NCBI GenBank assembly: GCA_026393975.1
Contig: JAPKZD010000025.1
Location: 1-64,000, forward strand
From: Candidatus Aminicenantota bacterium
GTDB lineage: Bacteria; Acidobacteriota; Aminicenantia; Aminicenantales; Saccharicenantaceae
DNA length: 64,000 nt
Direction of reading: 5' to 3'
Positions 1 to 9,815 of the stretch are shown here, in pieces. Position numbers and translations under genes: made by a program. The notes beneath the pieces were generated by a model, which saw only the letters and a program-made list of their open reading frames with translations, searched no databases and was not told the DNA's origin. Numbering within the stretch: position 1 is the stretch's first letter; the number at the start of each line of letters is the position of its first letter.

Positions 1-150
1 CGTCGTCGTCTTGCCGGCGCCGTTGGCGCCCAGGAGGCAGTAAACTTCACCCGGGGGAATGTCCAGGTTCAGATGATCCACTGCCAGGACACCGTCCTCG
101 TACCGCTTGGACAGGTCGGCGGCTTTCAGGATGGGCTTTGGGTCGGTCAT
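1..150 (-). CDS. ABC transporter ATP-binding protein, N-terminal part (runs off window edge)
   Basis: Reverse-strand translation MTDPKPILKAADLSKRYEDGVLAVDHLNLDIPPGEVYCLLGANGAGKTTT; Walker A GANGAGKTT. Confidence 0.9.
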   Translation of the reverse strand, partial: MTDPKPILKAADLSKRYEDGVLAVDHLNLDIPPGEVYCLLGANGAGKTTT

Positions 151-195
151 CTTTTTCTCCTCGAAGGGGAACGGGCCCCGCTTTATTATGGTTCA

Positions 196-377
196 TCTCC
201 CGATTTCGGGGGAACTCCCGTATTCGGCTTGGCGAAGGATATCACCCTTAGCCCCCCGGCCCCCCCGGGAACCAGTCCCGGCGGTTCCCCCGCCTTCGGC
301 GGGTCCCCCTCCGCTACGGGGGTCGTCAGGGCGATATCCATCGCCGCCTCATTAAGAACTTCCCCGAAATCGGGAGA
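196..377 (-). repeat. MITE-like interspersed repeat, copy 1 (terminal inverted repeats TCTCCCGATTTCGGGG / CCCCGAAATCGGGAGA)
   Basis: Perfect 16-bp terminal inverted repeat; internal block GAGGCGGCGATGGAT...ACCCCCGTAGCGGAGGGGG...GGGGCCGGGGGG shared with 22805-23001. Confidence 0.75.
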
Positions 378-387
378 AGAGCCTTTT

Positions 388-1830
388 TTATCGGACATCG
401 TACTTGATGAAGCGGACATAAGCCGCGGCGAACGGCGCGATGAGCCAGAAAGCCAATGACAGCAGGCTTTTCCAGTTCGCCCTGAACACGTCGGCGAGGG
501 AGGCCGGCGCGATCGTGAACTGGGGCAAGGTCTTGAAATCGACCGGCTGGGCCGAGAAACCCAGCGACGTTCCGCCGCCGGGATGGATCATGAGCGTCCG
601 CTTGACCTTGCTGAACAGGGCGCCGTCGAGGGCCCGGGCGTGGGCCTGGACGGCCTCGGCGTATTTCGCTCGTTCGAGTTCACCCGTACCGCAGACGTCG
701 GCGACGAAGCGGGCGAAGGCCGCGCTCGGCGAGACGAGGGACAGGTTGATCGCGAGGTCCTGCTGCCGGCGTCTCTGCTGGCGGTAGGTCTCGTCGATCG
801 CGCCGAACTGTTGGGCCTTCCTTTCCTTGGCGCCCTGCTCGATCCCGGCCTTCAGGACGTCCCATTTAATTCTCTCCGGCGATTTCTCGTCGTCGGCGGC
901 TCCCTTGGGCGCCGACCCGAAGATGAGGTCGTACTGCCGGCCGAGCTCCCGCGCCGTTTCCATCCCGAGGGAATTGGATAAAAGAGATTTCTCGAGGGAG
1001 ACCTGCGTTTCCGTCCGGACCGGATGGACGAGCGCGGCGACCATGTCGCTGAGTTTGGGCATGATCAACTGAAAAAACGCCCAGATGAGGAGGATAGACA
1101 CAAGCGCGGTCCGCGTTTTCGCCGCGCTGGCCGAGACCATCGTGCCCAGCGTGAAATAGGAGAGGAGGAACACGGAGGCCGCGAGGAATACCACCAGGAT
1201 CCTTGCCGGGGTGTCGCCGCCGAAAATGGGGAACGCCCCCAAGATCAGGAGAAGGAGACCGACGAGGAACGCGGCGGTGAAGGGGGCCCACAAGGCGAGG
1301 AACCCCCCGGCGACCTTGCCGGTTAGGACGGCGTCCCGAGGCAGGCGGTTCGACAGCATGGCTCTCAGGGTGCCTGCCTCTTTTTCTCCGGCGATGACAT
1401 CCGAGGCGAAAAGGAGGCCGACGAGGCTGAGGACCATCTGGACGAGGAAGACGAAATCGAACTTCCCCTGGACCGATAGAATGGACTCCTCGCCGCTCGA
1501 GGATTCGCCCGGCTTCGACCCTTCCTGGGTGAATTCGTAGTAGCGCGGCAGTGTGCTCTCGAAGCCCCGCGTGTAAACCGAAAGCAGGGCTGGCCGCCGG
1601 AAACCCTTGATGGCCACCGTGCCCGCCATGACGTCCTGGATCTTAAGCGAGGAGGTGGCTTCGCCGGCCAGGCGGACCTGCTCCTCGTAGTCCCGGACCC
1701 GTTTCGTGTAGTCGAGCTGGTTGACGTACATCCCCAACGGGATGAGGAGCATGGCGATCAGCCCGAACAGTGGGAACCTATAGCTGAGGATATTCTCCAG
1801 GATCTCTTTCTTGACGATCGTTTTCCACAT
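388..1830 (-). CDS. ABC-2 type transporter permease
   Basis: 480 aa, multiple TM segments, downstream partner of ABC ATPase; membrane-bound DUF3526-like layout. Confidence 0.85.
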   Translation of the reverse strand: MWKTIVKKEILENILSYRFPLFGLIAMLLIPLGMYVNQLDYTKRVRDYEEQVRLAGEATSSLKIQDVMAGTVAIKGFRRPALLSVYTRGFESTLPRYYEFTQEGSKPGESSSGEESILSVQGKFDFVFLVQMVLSLVGLLFASDVIAGEKEAGTLRAMLSNRLPRDAVLTGKVAGGFLALWAPFTAAFLVGLLLLILGAFPIFGGDTPARILVVFLAASVFLLSYFTLGTMVSASAAKTRTALVSILLIWAFFQLIMPKLSDMVAALVHPVRTETQVSLEKSLLSNSLGMETARELGRQYDLIFGSAPKGAADDEKSPERIKWDVLKAGIEQGAKERKAQQFGAIDETYRQQRRRQQDLAINLSLVSPSAAFARFVADVCGTGELERAKYAEAVQAHARALDGALFSKVKRTLMIHPGGGTSLGFSAQPVDFKTLPQFTIAPASLADVFRANWKSLLSLAFWLIAPFAAAYVRFIKYDVR

Positions 1831-1843
1831 CGGTGTTGCGCGC

Positions 1844-3331
1844 TTATCTTCTGGTCAGCTTGATCCCGAAGACGACAATTCCGACGAGGAGCCCGACGAG
1901 AAGCAGGACAAGGGCCCCGATGCCGAGGACGTTGGCCTTCGAGGTGATGTGGATGCGGACGATCTTGTCCTCGGATTCGACGCGCCGGTTGTCGGCGACG
2001 GCGTCGGTCCGGATCTTCGGCTCGTAGTCGCCGACGGAAACCCCGGCCGGGGGCAGGAACTTGATGCTGACGACCTCGTCCTTGTTCTGCTCCAGGGTCG
2101 GCAGGAGGTCCGGCTTGATCTCGACGCGCCAGTTGAGCGGCAGGTCGCAGTAGACGCGGACGTTGTTGAGCTTGCGGGTCCCCGTGTTGCGGATGGTCAC
2201 CTCCATGCTGATGTTGTCGCCCGCCTTGATCTCGTGGTAGAGGTTGACGGCCTGGACTTCAACCTTGGGCACGCCCCGGGGGATGAGCTCGAGCTTGACC
2301 GACCCGGCCTTCAGGCTTTCGATCTCCTTGGGGCCGATCCCGACGCCGGCCGTCTCGAGGGCGCGGAGTTTCAGCGTCTGGTCGTTGTCGAGGGCCAGAA
2401 CAAAGAACTCGAGGGGCTTGTCGAGAACGACGCGGTCGTCCGGGTTCTTGGGGAGGTAGAGCTTGAGCTGAAGCTTCAGGCTGGTGATGCCCTCGCTGAA
2501 TTTGATCTGGGACAGGCGGGCGCTCGTCGTCGGGTCGCTGAATTCGTAGGTGATCTGCTGAGGCAGGTCGATGGCCTCGAGCTTGAAGACGTTGGCCTCG
2601 CCGCTGAATTTCTCGAGCGACAGATCGTAGGTCGCCGTGCTCTCGAGGTCGGCTTCCTGCGAGAACTGGGCGGAGTTGACGGTGACGATGTTGGCGCTGA
2701 CGCCCTTTTGGAGATAAACGGACGTCTTCTCGGTCTTTCCCGAATAGGAGATATTGACGTCCAGGTTCTCGACGTCCTTGAGAAGCTGGAAGGTGACGTC
2801 GCGCTCGGTTTCGATGGGCATCGAGGCGATGGACTTCTCGTAAGGGTCGGAGATGATCTTGCCCTCCGTCAAGAGGGAGACGTAGACGTCCTTGATCTCT
2901 TTCATGAAGTCGAGCGGGAAGAGCTCCTCGGCGCTGATCTTGAGGTTGGCCAGCTCCTTGAGCTCCTTGGAAGCGTAGCGCAGGGTCACTCGGACGAATT
3001 TTTTGCCGCTTCCGTCCTGGAATTTGACGGCGCTGGCGACTGAGATGCGGGCCTCGCTGCCCATGAAGCTGATCAGGGCCTGCTGGTAGTCGACCTGGGC
3101 CTGGAGATAGGACGTCTGCCTCTGGGCGAAGTCGGCCTCCGAGGTCAGGCCGTCCTCCTTGAGCTTGAGATAACGGTTGAAATCCGCCTTTTTCAACTCG
3201 AGAGAGAGCTGGGCGCTTTTCAGCCTGAGGAGCTTCATGCTCTGGGAATCCTGGGTCTGCGCGGGGAGCGACAGGACGATGAGAAGGACCGCGGCCAGGA
3301 CGAGGACGAGTTTATGGACCTTCATGGGCAA
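1844..3331 (-). CDS. NEW3-domain exported protein with C-terminal TM helix
   Basis: Signal peptide, NEW3-like 'AGDNISMEVTIRNTGTRKLNNVRVYCDLPLNW', C-terminal TM; next to ABC exporter genes. Confidence 0.75.
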   Translation of the reverse strand: MPMKVHKLVLVLAAVLLIVLSLPAQTQDSQSMKLLRLKSAQLSLELKKADFNRYLKLKEDGLTSEADFAQRQTSYLQAQVDYQQALISFMGSEARISVASAVKFQDGSGKKFVRVTLRYASKELKELANLKISAEELFPLDFMKEIKDVYVSLLTEGKIISDPYEKSIASMPIETERDVTFQLLKDVENLDVNISYSGKTEKTSVYLQKGVSANIVTVNSAQFSQEADLESTATYDLSLEKFSGEANVFKLEAIDLPQQITYEFSDPTTSARLSQIKFSEGITSLKLQLKLYLPKNPDDRVVLDKPLEFFVLALDNDQTLKLRALETAGVGIGPKEIESLKAGSVKLELIPRGVPKVEVQAVNLYHEIKAGDNISMEVTIRNTGTRKLNNVRVYCDLPLNWRVEIKPDLLPTLEQNKDEVVSIKFLPPAGVSVGDYEPKIRTDAVADNRRVESEDKIVRIHITSKANVLGIGALVLLLVGLLVGIVVFGIKLTRR

Positions 3332-3653
3332 ACCTCCATCGATCCGCCTATCATAGCGTAAATACGGTCCAAAATCGAAATTTGTTATGCCGGATTTTTA
3401 CAAATATCCGGGTTTCCTGTATCCTTAGATACGTTCGACTGCGCCAACGCCGATTTGCAGATCTTTGCAAATCGGTGCAAGAGCGCCGCTCAGTATTAAC
3501 CCTGAGTGTATACCCCGGGCTTCAGACCGGGGAGTCGAATGGGTTGATAACCGGTTAGAGAAAAGGACAGCTCCCGGGAGTCCGTGACCGGCGTGAACGA
3601 AAGTCCAGCAAAATCGTATTATAATAAGATGGCTTTATGCGCTTCATCGGAGG

Positions 3654-5201
3654 ATGGCAATGATTAAGGAAAAAATCGCGGCTGCGTTCCTCATCCTGGC
3701 CTTTCTCGGCGGTTTCGCCCTCGGCCAGGAGAAAAAAGACGTTTCCCTCACTCTCGAGGATTCGATCGTCCAGGCCCTGAAGAACAACCTCAACGTGGCC
3801 GTCGAGGTCCTCAACCCCGAGTTGGCTTCGGCCTCGGTTTCGCGGGCCCGGCAATATTTCATGCCGACGTTCCAGGTCGACTTGACCGGGAACCGGATGG
3901 AACAGCTCTCGACCTGGTCGCTCCAGGGCTCGGGGACGTACATCCTCAAAACCACGGGGTCCACGGCGTCCGTGGCCCAGCAGATGCCGTTCGGGGGAAA
4001 TATTACCGCCTCTTTGAGCTACGATTATCAGAAGAACAACCAGCTCTTCCAGAGCTACAACCCGTCCTACACGAGCCGCCTGAATTTCGCCCTGACCCAA
4101 CCCCTGCTCCGGAACTTCGGCTGGGCGATCAGCCGGAGGGAAATCATCGTGGCCCAGAACGACCTCGAGGTTTCCCGGAGCCAGTTCAAGACCATCCTCA
4201 TCAACCTGGTCTACTCCGTTGAGACGGCCTACTGGAACCTCGTTTACTCCGTTGAGAACCTGAAGACCCTGGAACAGGCCCTCCAGAGCGGCCGGGACCT
4301 CCTGGTCAAGACCAAGAAAGAGGTCGAGGTCGGGACGAAGGCGCCGATCGAGGTCCTCAACGCCGAAGCCACCGTGGCCCGGCGGGAGGCCGATATCCTC
4401 CAGGCCGAAGCCATGGTCAAGCGCAGCCAGGACCAATTGAAGACCCTCCTCAACCAGGGAGGGGATCCTTCGGCCAAGGGCCAGAACCTCCGCCCCGCCG
4501 ACACGCCCAGCTTCAAACCGTTCACGATCACCCTCGACGAGGCCTTCGAAAAGGCGATGGCCCGGCGTCCGGACCTCGAGGTGGCGAAATCGACGATCGA
4601 AATCAAGAGGATCAATTTCCGCTACGCCAAGAACCAAACCCTGCCCCAGCTCGACCTGCAGCTCGTCAAAGCCAGTCCGGGCATCTCCGGGGCCCAGTTC
4701 ATCTACGACCCGAACAACCCGTTCCTTCCGCCGACTCCCGGCGACGCGGGCAGCGCGGCGCAGGCGTTCAAAGATACCTTCAAGTTCCTGTACAACAATT
4801 GGACGGCCGGGCTGACCCTGACCATCCCCGTCGGAGACGTCGTCGGACGTGCCAACTACACCTATGCCAAGCTCGACCTGGAGCAGACCCAGGCCCGCCT
4901 CAAGAACCAAGAACAGCAGATCTACCTCGAGGTCAGCGACGCCATCCTGACGCTCGAAACCGCCGCCAAGAGCGTTGACGCCTACCGCATCGCCCGCGAA
5001 CTGGCCGCGAAGCAGCTCGAAGCCGAGATGAAAAAGCTCGCCGTCGGGATGTCGACGAACTATTTCGTCCTCACCTACCAGGACGCCCTGGCCAGCGCCC
5101 GGTCGATGGAGCTGAAGGCCCTCATCGATTACAACGTGGCCGTGGCGAACATCGCCAAGGTGACCGGCTCGACCCTCGAGACCCGCAACATCACCTTTTA
5201 A
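3654..5201 (+). CDS. TolC family outer membrane efflux protein
   Basis: Signal peptide, TolC-type 'TLEDSIVQALKNNLNVAVEVLNPELASA', coiled-coil repeats; SD ggagg before ATG. Confidence 0.9.
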   Translation: MAMIKEKIAAAFLILAFLGGFALGQEKKDVSLTLEDSIVQALKNNLNVAVEVLNPELASASVSRARQYFMPTFQVDLTGNRMEQLSTWSLQGSGTYILKTTGSTASVAQQMPFGGNITASLSYDYQKNNQLFQSYNPSYTSRLNFALTQPLLRNFGWAISRREIIVAQNDLEVSRSQFKTILINLVYSVETAYWNLVYSVENLKTLEQALQSGRDLLVKTKKEVEVGTKAPIEVLNAEATVARREADILQAEAMVKRSQDQLKTLLNQGGDPSAKGQNLRPADTPSFKPFTITLDEAFEKAMARRPDLEVAKSTIEIKRINFRYAKNQTLPQLDLQLVKASPGISGAQFIYDPNNPFLPPTPGDAGSAAQAFKDTFKFLYNNWTAGLTLTIPVGDVVGRANYTYAKLDLEQTQARLKNQEQQIYLEVSDAILTLETAAKSVDAYRIARELAAKQLEAEMKKLAVGMSTNYFVLTYQDALASARSMELKALIDYNVAVANIAKVTGSTLETRNITF

Positions 5202-5275
5202 TATTTTTTTTCGCTGTGCTAAGATGACCGTGTGAAGATCCCAGCGGTTGTCCCACTCCTGCGGCGGGAGGTGCG

Positions 5276-6373
5276 GTGAGCCTTTTCCTCGTCGACGCCG
5301 GCCGCGAATGGCGCGAGAGCCAACGGCAGGTCCTCTGTATAGCCCGCGAACTCCGTAAGAAAAGCTACGCGGCCCACCTCGTCGTCGAGTCAGGCGGCGC
5401 TCTTCACCGGAAAGCGGCCGAGGAGGGGTTATCGACGCTCCCCCTGCGCATGCGCGGCCGGATGAAATGGGTCGTCCGCCGGGACTTGACCCGGGCCATG
5501 CGGGCCCACGGCTGCAGGCTGGCCCATTTCCACGAGACCCTGGGCGCCGCGATCGGGCTTCCCGCGGCGGTCTCGGCCCAGGTCCCCGTCCGCATCCTCT
5601 CCCGGCCCGCCGACTCTTTGCCGCTTGAAGGGCGGCTGCCGCTCTCGGCGGTCGACGCCGTCATCGCCGGCTCCGAAGGGGTCCGTTTGATCCTCGTCCG
5701 TGGCGGCGTCGCCGAGGTGAACGTCGAGGTCGTCCCGCTGGGGCTGGACTTTTCGCCGTTCACCGCCCACGGCCCGGACGATTCCGTCCGCAAAGAGCTC
5801 GGCTTCGGCCCGGAGGACTCCCTGGCCGGCGTCGTCATCCCGCTCGAGGACGAGCGGGGACACCAGGTGCTCCTCGACGCGGCCGCGATCGTCGGCCAGG
5901 CGGCCCCGAAGGTCAAGATCGTCGTCCTCGGCGAGGGAAGCCTGCGCCTCGAATCCGGCGACCCCGCCGTCGGGCGCCCCATGGACAACGTCTTCTATTT
6001 CCTGGGCCGGCGGAACGAAGCGCCGCGGAGCCTGGCATCCATGAACATGTTTGCGGTCTTCTCCCATCTCGACGGACTCGGCGGCTTCCTCATCGAGGCC
6101 ATGGCCAGCGGCCTTCCCGTCGTCGCCGCGGACGTCGGGGCGGCCCGGGACATCATCACTCCCCGCGAGACCGGCCTCCTTGTCCCGGCCCGCAGCGCCA
6201 AGGCCCTGGCCGACGCCATCCTCAAGATCTGCCTGGACAAGGTCCTGGCCGGCCGCCTGGCCGCGCGCGGCCGGGAATCGGTTCTCGAGAAATATTCCGC
6301 CGAAGCCATGGCCCGCCGTATCATCGGCATCTACGAATGGCGGGCCCACCGGAAAGGAGTCAAGCTTGGCTAA
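5276..6373 (+). CDS. Glycosyltransferase family 4 (GT-B)
   Basis: 'GGFLIEAMASGLPVVAADVGAARDIITPRETGLLVPA' GT-B C-terminal motif; GTG start. Confidence 0.9.
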   Translation: MSLFLVDAGREWRESQRQVLCIARELRKKSYAAHLVVESGGALHRKAAEEGLSTLPLRMRGRMKWVVRRDLTRAMRAHGCRLAHFHETLGAAIGLPAAVSAQVPVRILSRPADSLPLEGRLPLSAVDAVIAGSEGVRLILVRGGVAEVNVEVVPLGLDFSPFTAHGPDDSVRKELGFGPEDSLAGVVIPLEDERGHQVLLDAAAIVGQAAPKVKIVVLGEGSLRLESGDPAVGRPMDNVFYFLGRRNEAPRSLASMNMFAVFSHLDGLGGFLIEAMASGLPVVAADVGAARDIITPRETGLLVPARSAKALADAILKICLDKVLAGRLAARGRESVLEKYSAEAMARRIIGIYEWRAHRKGVKLG

Positions 6374-7187
6374 GCACGTCCGCATCAAGCCCCTGGAATC
6401 GTTCGAGGATTTCGAGAAGCTTCTGCACATCCAACGGGTCGTTTGGAAGCACGAGGACCTCGACCTGACGCCCGTGCACCAGTTCGCCGTTTCGAGCCGG
6501 ATGGGGGCGATCCTGCTCGGGGCCTTCGTCGGTCCCGAGCTCGCCGGCTTCGTCTACTCCTTCCCCGCCGTCTTCAAAGGCGAATCCTGCCAGCACTCGC
6601 ACCTCCTTGCCGTTCTTCCGGAGTTCCGGGGATACGGCTTGGGCAAGGCCCTCAAGTGGGCCCAGCGAGAGGAAGCCGTGAAGCGCGGCTATCGTTTCGT
6701 CACCTGGACCTACGACCCCCTCCAAACGCGCAATGCCAACCTCAATCTCCAGGCGCTGGGCGCCGTTTCCCGGACGTATTTCCCCAACTTCTATGGCCTG
6801 ACCCCCGCCCTCTGCCTCGGGCCGGGCATCCCCACCGACCGGATGCTCATCGAATGGTCGATCCGCGACCGCCGGGTGAAGTCCAGGTTCGAGGGAAAAG
6901 CCCGGAAACCCGTCTTCGACGACGCCGCCCTGCCCAAGGCCCAGGCAAGGAAGCCCGGCGGGGAGGACCCGTTCCACCGGCCCGGCCGCCCGAACCTGCG
7001 GCTCGACGACGAGGTCGTCCTGGTCGAGGTGCCGAGGGACATCAAGGCCCTGGCCGGCCGGCCGGACCTCATCGCCGAGTGGCAGACGGGCCTGCGCCGG
7101 ACCATGACGGCCTATTTCGGCCGCGGCTACGTCGCCGAGCATTTTATTTTCGGCGACAGCTCCTTCTATGTCCTCAAGAAGGGCTGA
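6366..7187 (+). CDS. GNAT-family acetyltransferase
   Basis: TTG start overlapping upstream gene; 'HLLAVLPEFRGYGLGKALKWAQREEAVKRGY' acetyl-CoA binding motif. Confidence 0.8.
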   Translation: MAKHVRIKPLESFEDFEKLLHIQRVVWKHEDLDLTPVHQFAVSSRMGAILLGAFVGPELAGFVYSFPAVFKGESCQHSHLLAVLPEFRGYGLGKALKWAQREEAVKRGYRFVTWTYDPLQTRNANLNLQALGAVSRTYFPNFYGLTPALCLGPGIPTDRMLIEWSIRDRRVKSRFEGKARKPVFDDAALPKAQARKPGGEDPFHRPGRPNLRLDDEVVLVEVPRDIKALAGRPDLIAEWQTGLRRTMTAYFGRGYVAEHFIFGDSSFYVLKKG

Positions 7188-7205
7188 CCGCTCCTCAATT
7201 CAGGA

Positions 7206-7514
7206 TCAGCCTGTTTTTTCCAAAAATTTCTTGAAGCGGGCCCGGTAGGCGCGGTAGGCCGCGGCGCCCGCGTCGGTTAGGCGGACGAGGGTCAGGGGGA
7301 TACGTCCGCGGTAGGTCTTTTCGATGGCGATGTAGCCGGCCTCCTCGAGCTTAGCCAGGTGGGATGAGAGATTGCCCTTGGTCAGCCCGGTCTCGCGCTG
7401 GAGGTAGAGGAAGTCGGCGCTTTCGACGACCGAGAGGATGGCCGCGAGGGCCAGCCGGGCCGGCTCGTGGATGAGACGGTCGATGTCGGCCAGGCCGCGC
7501 AGGTCAGACGGCAT
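7206..7514 (-). CDS. Winged-helix transcriptional regulator
   Basis: 'YLQRETGLTKGNLSSHLAKLEEAGYIAIEKTYRGRIPLTLVRLTDAG' wHTH. Confidence 0.85.
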   Translation of the reverse strand: MPSDLRGLADIDRLIHEPARLALAAILSVVESADFLYLQRETGLTKGNLSSHLAKLEEAGYIAIEKTYRGRIPLTLVRLTDAGAAAYRAYRARFKKFLEKTG

Positions 7515-8142
7515 CGGGATTCTCCCGGTCGGCGCGCGCCGACTTCCGGAGGTAGACGACGAGAGACGCCAGGCCGGAGAGGGTCACGGCGGCGCCGAAA
7601 AGGCCGTAGTAGAGGCTGATCCCCTTGACGTCGCCGACCCCGGCTGCGGTGACGGCGAAGCCGATGACGGCCGAGGCGGCGGCGAGGACGTAGAAGCGGA
7701 CGAGGCCGACCTTGATGGCGATGAGGAGGACGGCGACGGCGAGCAGGAGTCCGTTCAGGGCGGGGAAGAGCGCTTTGAACGACGGGGAGAGGCCGTAGAG
7801 CGCGGCGAGAGACGCGCCGATGATGCCGCCGACGATGCCGGCGGCCACGCGGCGCTTCGGGCCATGCTCCTTCTTCTTGTAGGCCACGTAGCCCGTCCGG
7901 GCGTAGGTGATGCGGCGCTTGAAGAAACGGATGAAACGGTTGACGAGGAAGCCTGCGGAGACGATGACGAGGACGAAAAGGGCGCTCAGCGCGGCGTTGA
8001 ACGGCGAGCCCTCCGGCACGAGCGTCTGGCCGAAGAAATAGCCACCGAGCAGGAGGAAGATGAGGCCGACGGCAATCTCCGTCAGCCCGTCGCTGTAGAA
8101 ATACTGGACAGTCCGTTTCTCGATCTTTTCGATGTCGACCAA
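7504..8142 (-). CDS. Hypothetical multi-pass membrane protein coupled to wHTH regulator
   Basis: Hydrophobic segments; 11-bp overlap with downstream regulator. Confidence 0.75.
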   Translation of the reverse strand: MVDIEKIEKRTVQYFYSDGLTEIAVGLIFLLLGGYFFGQTLVPEGSPFNAALSALFVLVIVSAGFLVNRFIRFFKRRITYARTGYVAYKKKEHGPKRRVAAGIVGGIIGASLAALYGLSPSFKALFPALNGLLLAVAVLLIAIKVGLVRFYVLAAASAVIGFAVTAAGVGDVKGISLYYGLFGAAVTLSGLASLVVYLRKSARADRENPDAV

Positions 8143-8305
8143 GTCTTTTCTCCTTTATGGTTTGTAACACAAACTAGTTTGTATAATAACATGAATTCTG
8201 GGCTTGTCAAGCGGAATCTAAAAAAAATCCCGGCTCGGATTTCCTTGAATTCGACGGGCATCCTGGATTATGTTAGGCGGGAATCGAGAACGCGGAGGAC
8301 AGCCC

Positions 8306-9412
8306 ATGGCCATCGAACGGATCGAGATTGACCTACTCAAGCTTCCCTATGTCCACTTCTTCGAGACGAGCTTCGGCCGGTCCTATGACCGGACCTTCAG
8401 CTTGGTCAAGGTCTACGAGGGCGGCGTCTGCGGCTGGGGCGAGTGTGTGGCCGAGGAATCGCCCCTCTACAGCGGTGAGACGACGGAGACGGCCTGGCAC
8501 GTCATGAAGGAGTTTCTCGTCCCGCTCGTCTTCCGCAAGGGCCTCGTCGAGCCCGAGGACTACGCCCGCGAAGCCGCCGTCTTCCGGGGCAACCGGATGG
8601 CCAAGGCCGGGATCGAGCTGGCCCTTTGGGACCTCAAGGCGAAAAAGGCCGGGCTGCCGCTCCACAAGCTTTACGGCGGCGTACGAACCGAGATCGCGGC
8701 CGGGGTGAGCTGCGGCATCGAGAATTCACTCCCGGACCTCGTTGCCCGGATCGGCCAGTACCTCGACCAGGGCTACAAGAGGATCAAGATCAAGATCAAG
8801 CCGGGCTGGGACGCCGCGGCTTGCGCCGCCGTCCGCAAGAAATACCCGGACATCATGCTCCAGGCCGACGCCAACGGCGCCTACGGCCTGGGGGACATGG
8901 AGACGCTCAAGGCCCTCGACGCCTACGATCTGCTCATGATCGAACAGCCCTTCGCCCCATACGACCTCTGGGACCACGCCAAGTTGCAGCGGGAGATGAC
9001 GACGCCGCTCTGCCTCGACGAGAGCATCCTGTCGTTCGACACGGCCCGGGCGGCCCTGGAGATGGGGAGCTGCCGGGTTGTCAACATCAAGGTCGGCCGG
9101 GTCGGCGGGATCGTCGAGACGCGCAAGATCCACGACTACTGCGAATCGCGGGGCGTGCCGGTCTGGTGCGGTGGCATGCTCGAATGCGGTATCGGACGGG
9201 CGCACAACCTCCACATCGCCACGCTCCCGAACTTCAAGTACCCGAACGACCTCAGCGCCAGCCGGCGCTATTACAAAGAGGACGTCATCGACCCCTTCAT
9301 CGAGCTCAGCGGACCGGGCACGATCCGCGTCCCGGACGGGCCGGGCATCGGCGTCAACCCGGTCGAGGCGCGCATCGCCCTGGCCTCGCTCCGCCGGGAA
9401 ATATTTAAATAA
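8306..9412 (+). CDS. menC: Enolase-superfamily o-succinylbenzoate synthase / N-succinylamino acid racemase-like
   Basis: 'GIELALWDLKAKKAGLPLHKLYGG', KIKIKPG, DANGAY, DES, NIKVGRVGG motifs. Confidence 0.8.
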   Translation: MAIERIEIDLLKLPYVHFFETSFGRSYDRTFSLVKVYEGGVCGWGECVAEESPLYSGETTETAWHVMKEFLVPLVFRKGLVEPEDYAREAAVFRGNRMAKAGIELALWDLKAKKAGLPLHKLYGGVRTEIAAGVSCGIENSLPDLVARIGQYLDQGYKRIKIKIKPGWDAAACAAVRKKYPDIMLQADANGAYGLGDMETLKALDAYDLLMIEQPFAPYDLWDHAKLQREMTTPLCLDESILSFDTARAALEMGSCRVVNIKVGRVGGIVETRKIHDYCESRGVPVWCGGMLECGIGRAHNLHIATLPNFKYPNDLSASRRYYKEDVIDPFIELSGPGTIRVPDGPGIGVNPVEARIALASLRREIFK

Positions 9413-9502
9413 GAAGGGGTCAAACCCTAAATCCTATACTTTTTATGCCCGATGGGCTGGGGGTTCTTCATAAGTATAAGATTTAAGGTTTGACCCCTTC
9501 TT
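9411..9502. repeat. REP-like long hairpin (31-bp arms, about 29/31 matching, 30-nt loop)
   Basis: AAGAAGGGGTCAAACCCTAAATCCTATACTT ... AAGTATAAGATTTAAGGTTTGACCCCTTCTT. Confidence 0.85.
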
Positions 9503-9513
9503 TTCACCTCTTC

Positions 9514-9798
9514 TCAGACATTACGGGGCTGGCAGGGGTCGATGCTCGCGCCGCAGGACGGGCAGGCTTTCCAGCTCCTTTCGACGGCCTTGCCGCAGGC
9601 GGGGCAGGTCCGCTTCAGGTTTTTTCCGCAGCCGGGGCATTTTTCCGGACCCGCACTTCCCCCCGCGCTCTCGGTCCGCCGCTTGACGGGCGTCTCGCTG
9701 CGGACGATGGCGAATCGGTAGACGTGTGTGTGGCACATGTCATAAAGCTCGTCGAAGGATGTCATGTGGAAGGCTGAAACGTTTCGGCCTGTCTCCAT
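9514..9798 (-). CDS. Zinc-ribbon protein
   Basis: 'CPGCGKNLKRTCPACGKAVERSWKACPSCGASI' repeated CxxC. Confidence 0.75.
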   Translation of the reverse strand: METGRNVSAFHMTSFDELYDMCHTHVYRFAIVRSETPVKRRTESAGGSAGPEKCPGCGKNLKRTCPACGKAVERSWKACPSCGASIDPCQPRNV

Positions 9799-9815
9799 GT
9801 TGAGGCGGTGGTCCC

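Noticed and set aside
186-419. Repeat-derived ORF EVLNEAAMDIALTTPVAEG...
   Set aside because: Although a similar peptide occurs at the second copy (22.8 kb), indels and a variable middle argue for a nucleotide element rather than a gene
1811-3043. 410-aa plus-strand ORF opposite the NEW3 gene
   Set aside because: Shadow of the minus-strand NEW3 protein
3555-4910. Long minus-strand ORF opposite tolC (451 aa)
   Set aside because: Antisense to a clear TolC gene; composition (Arg/Gly/Val/Asp-rich, no domain) typical of high-GC shadow ORFs
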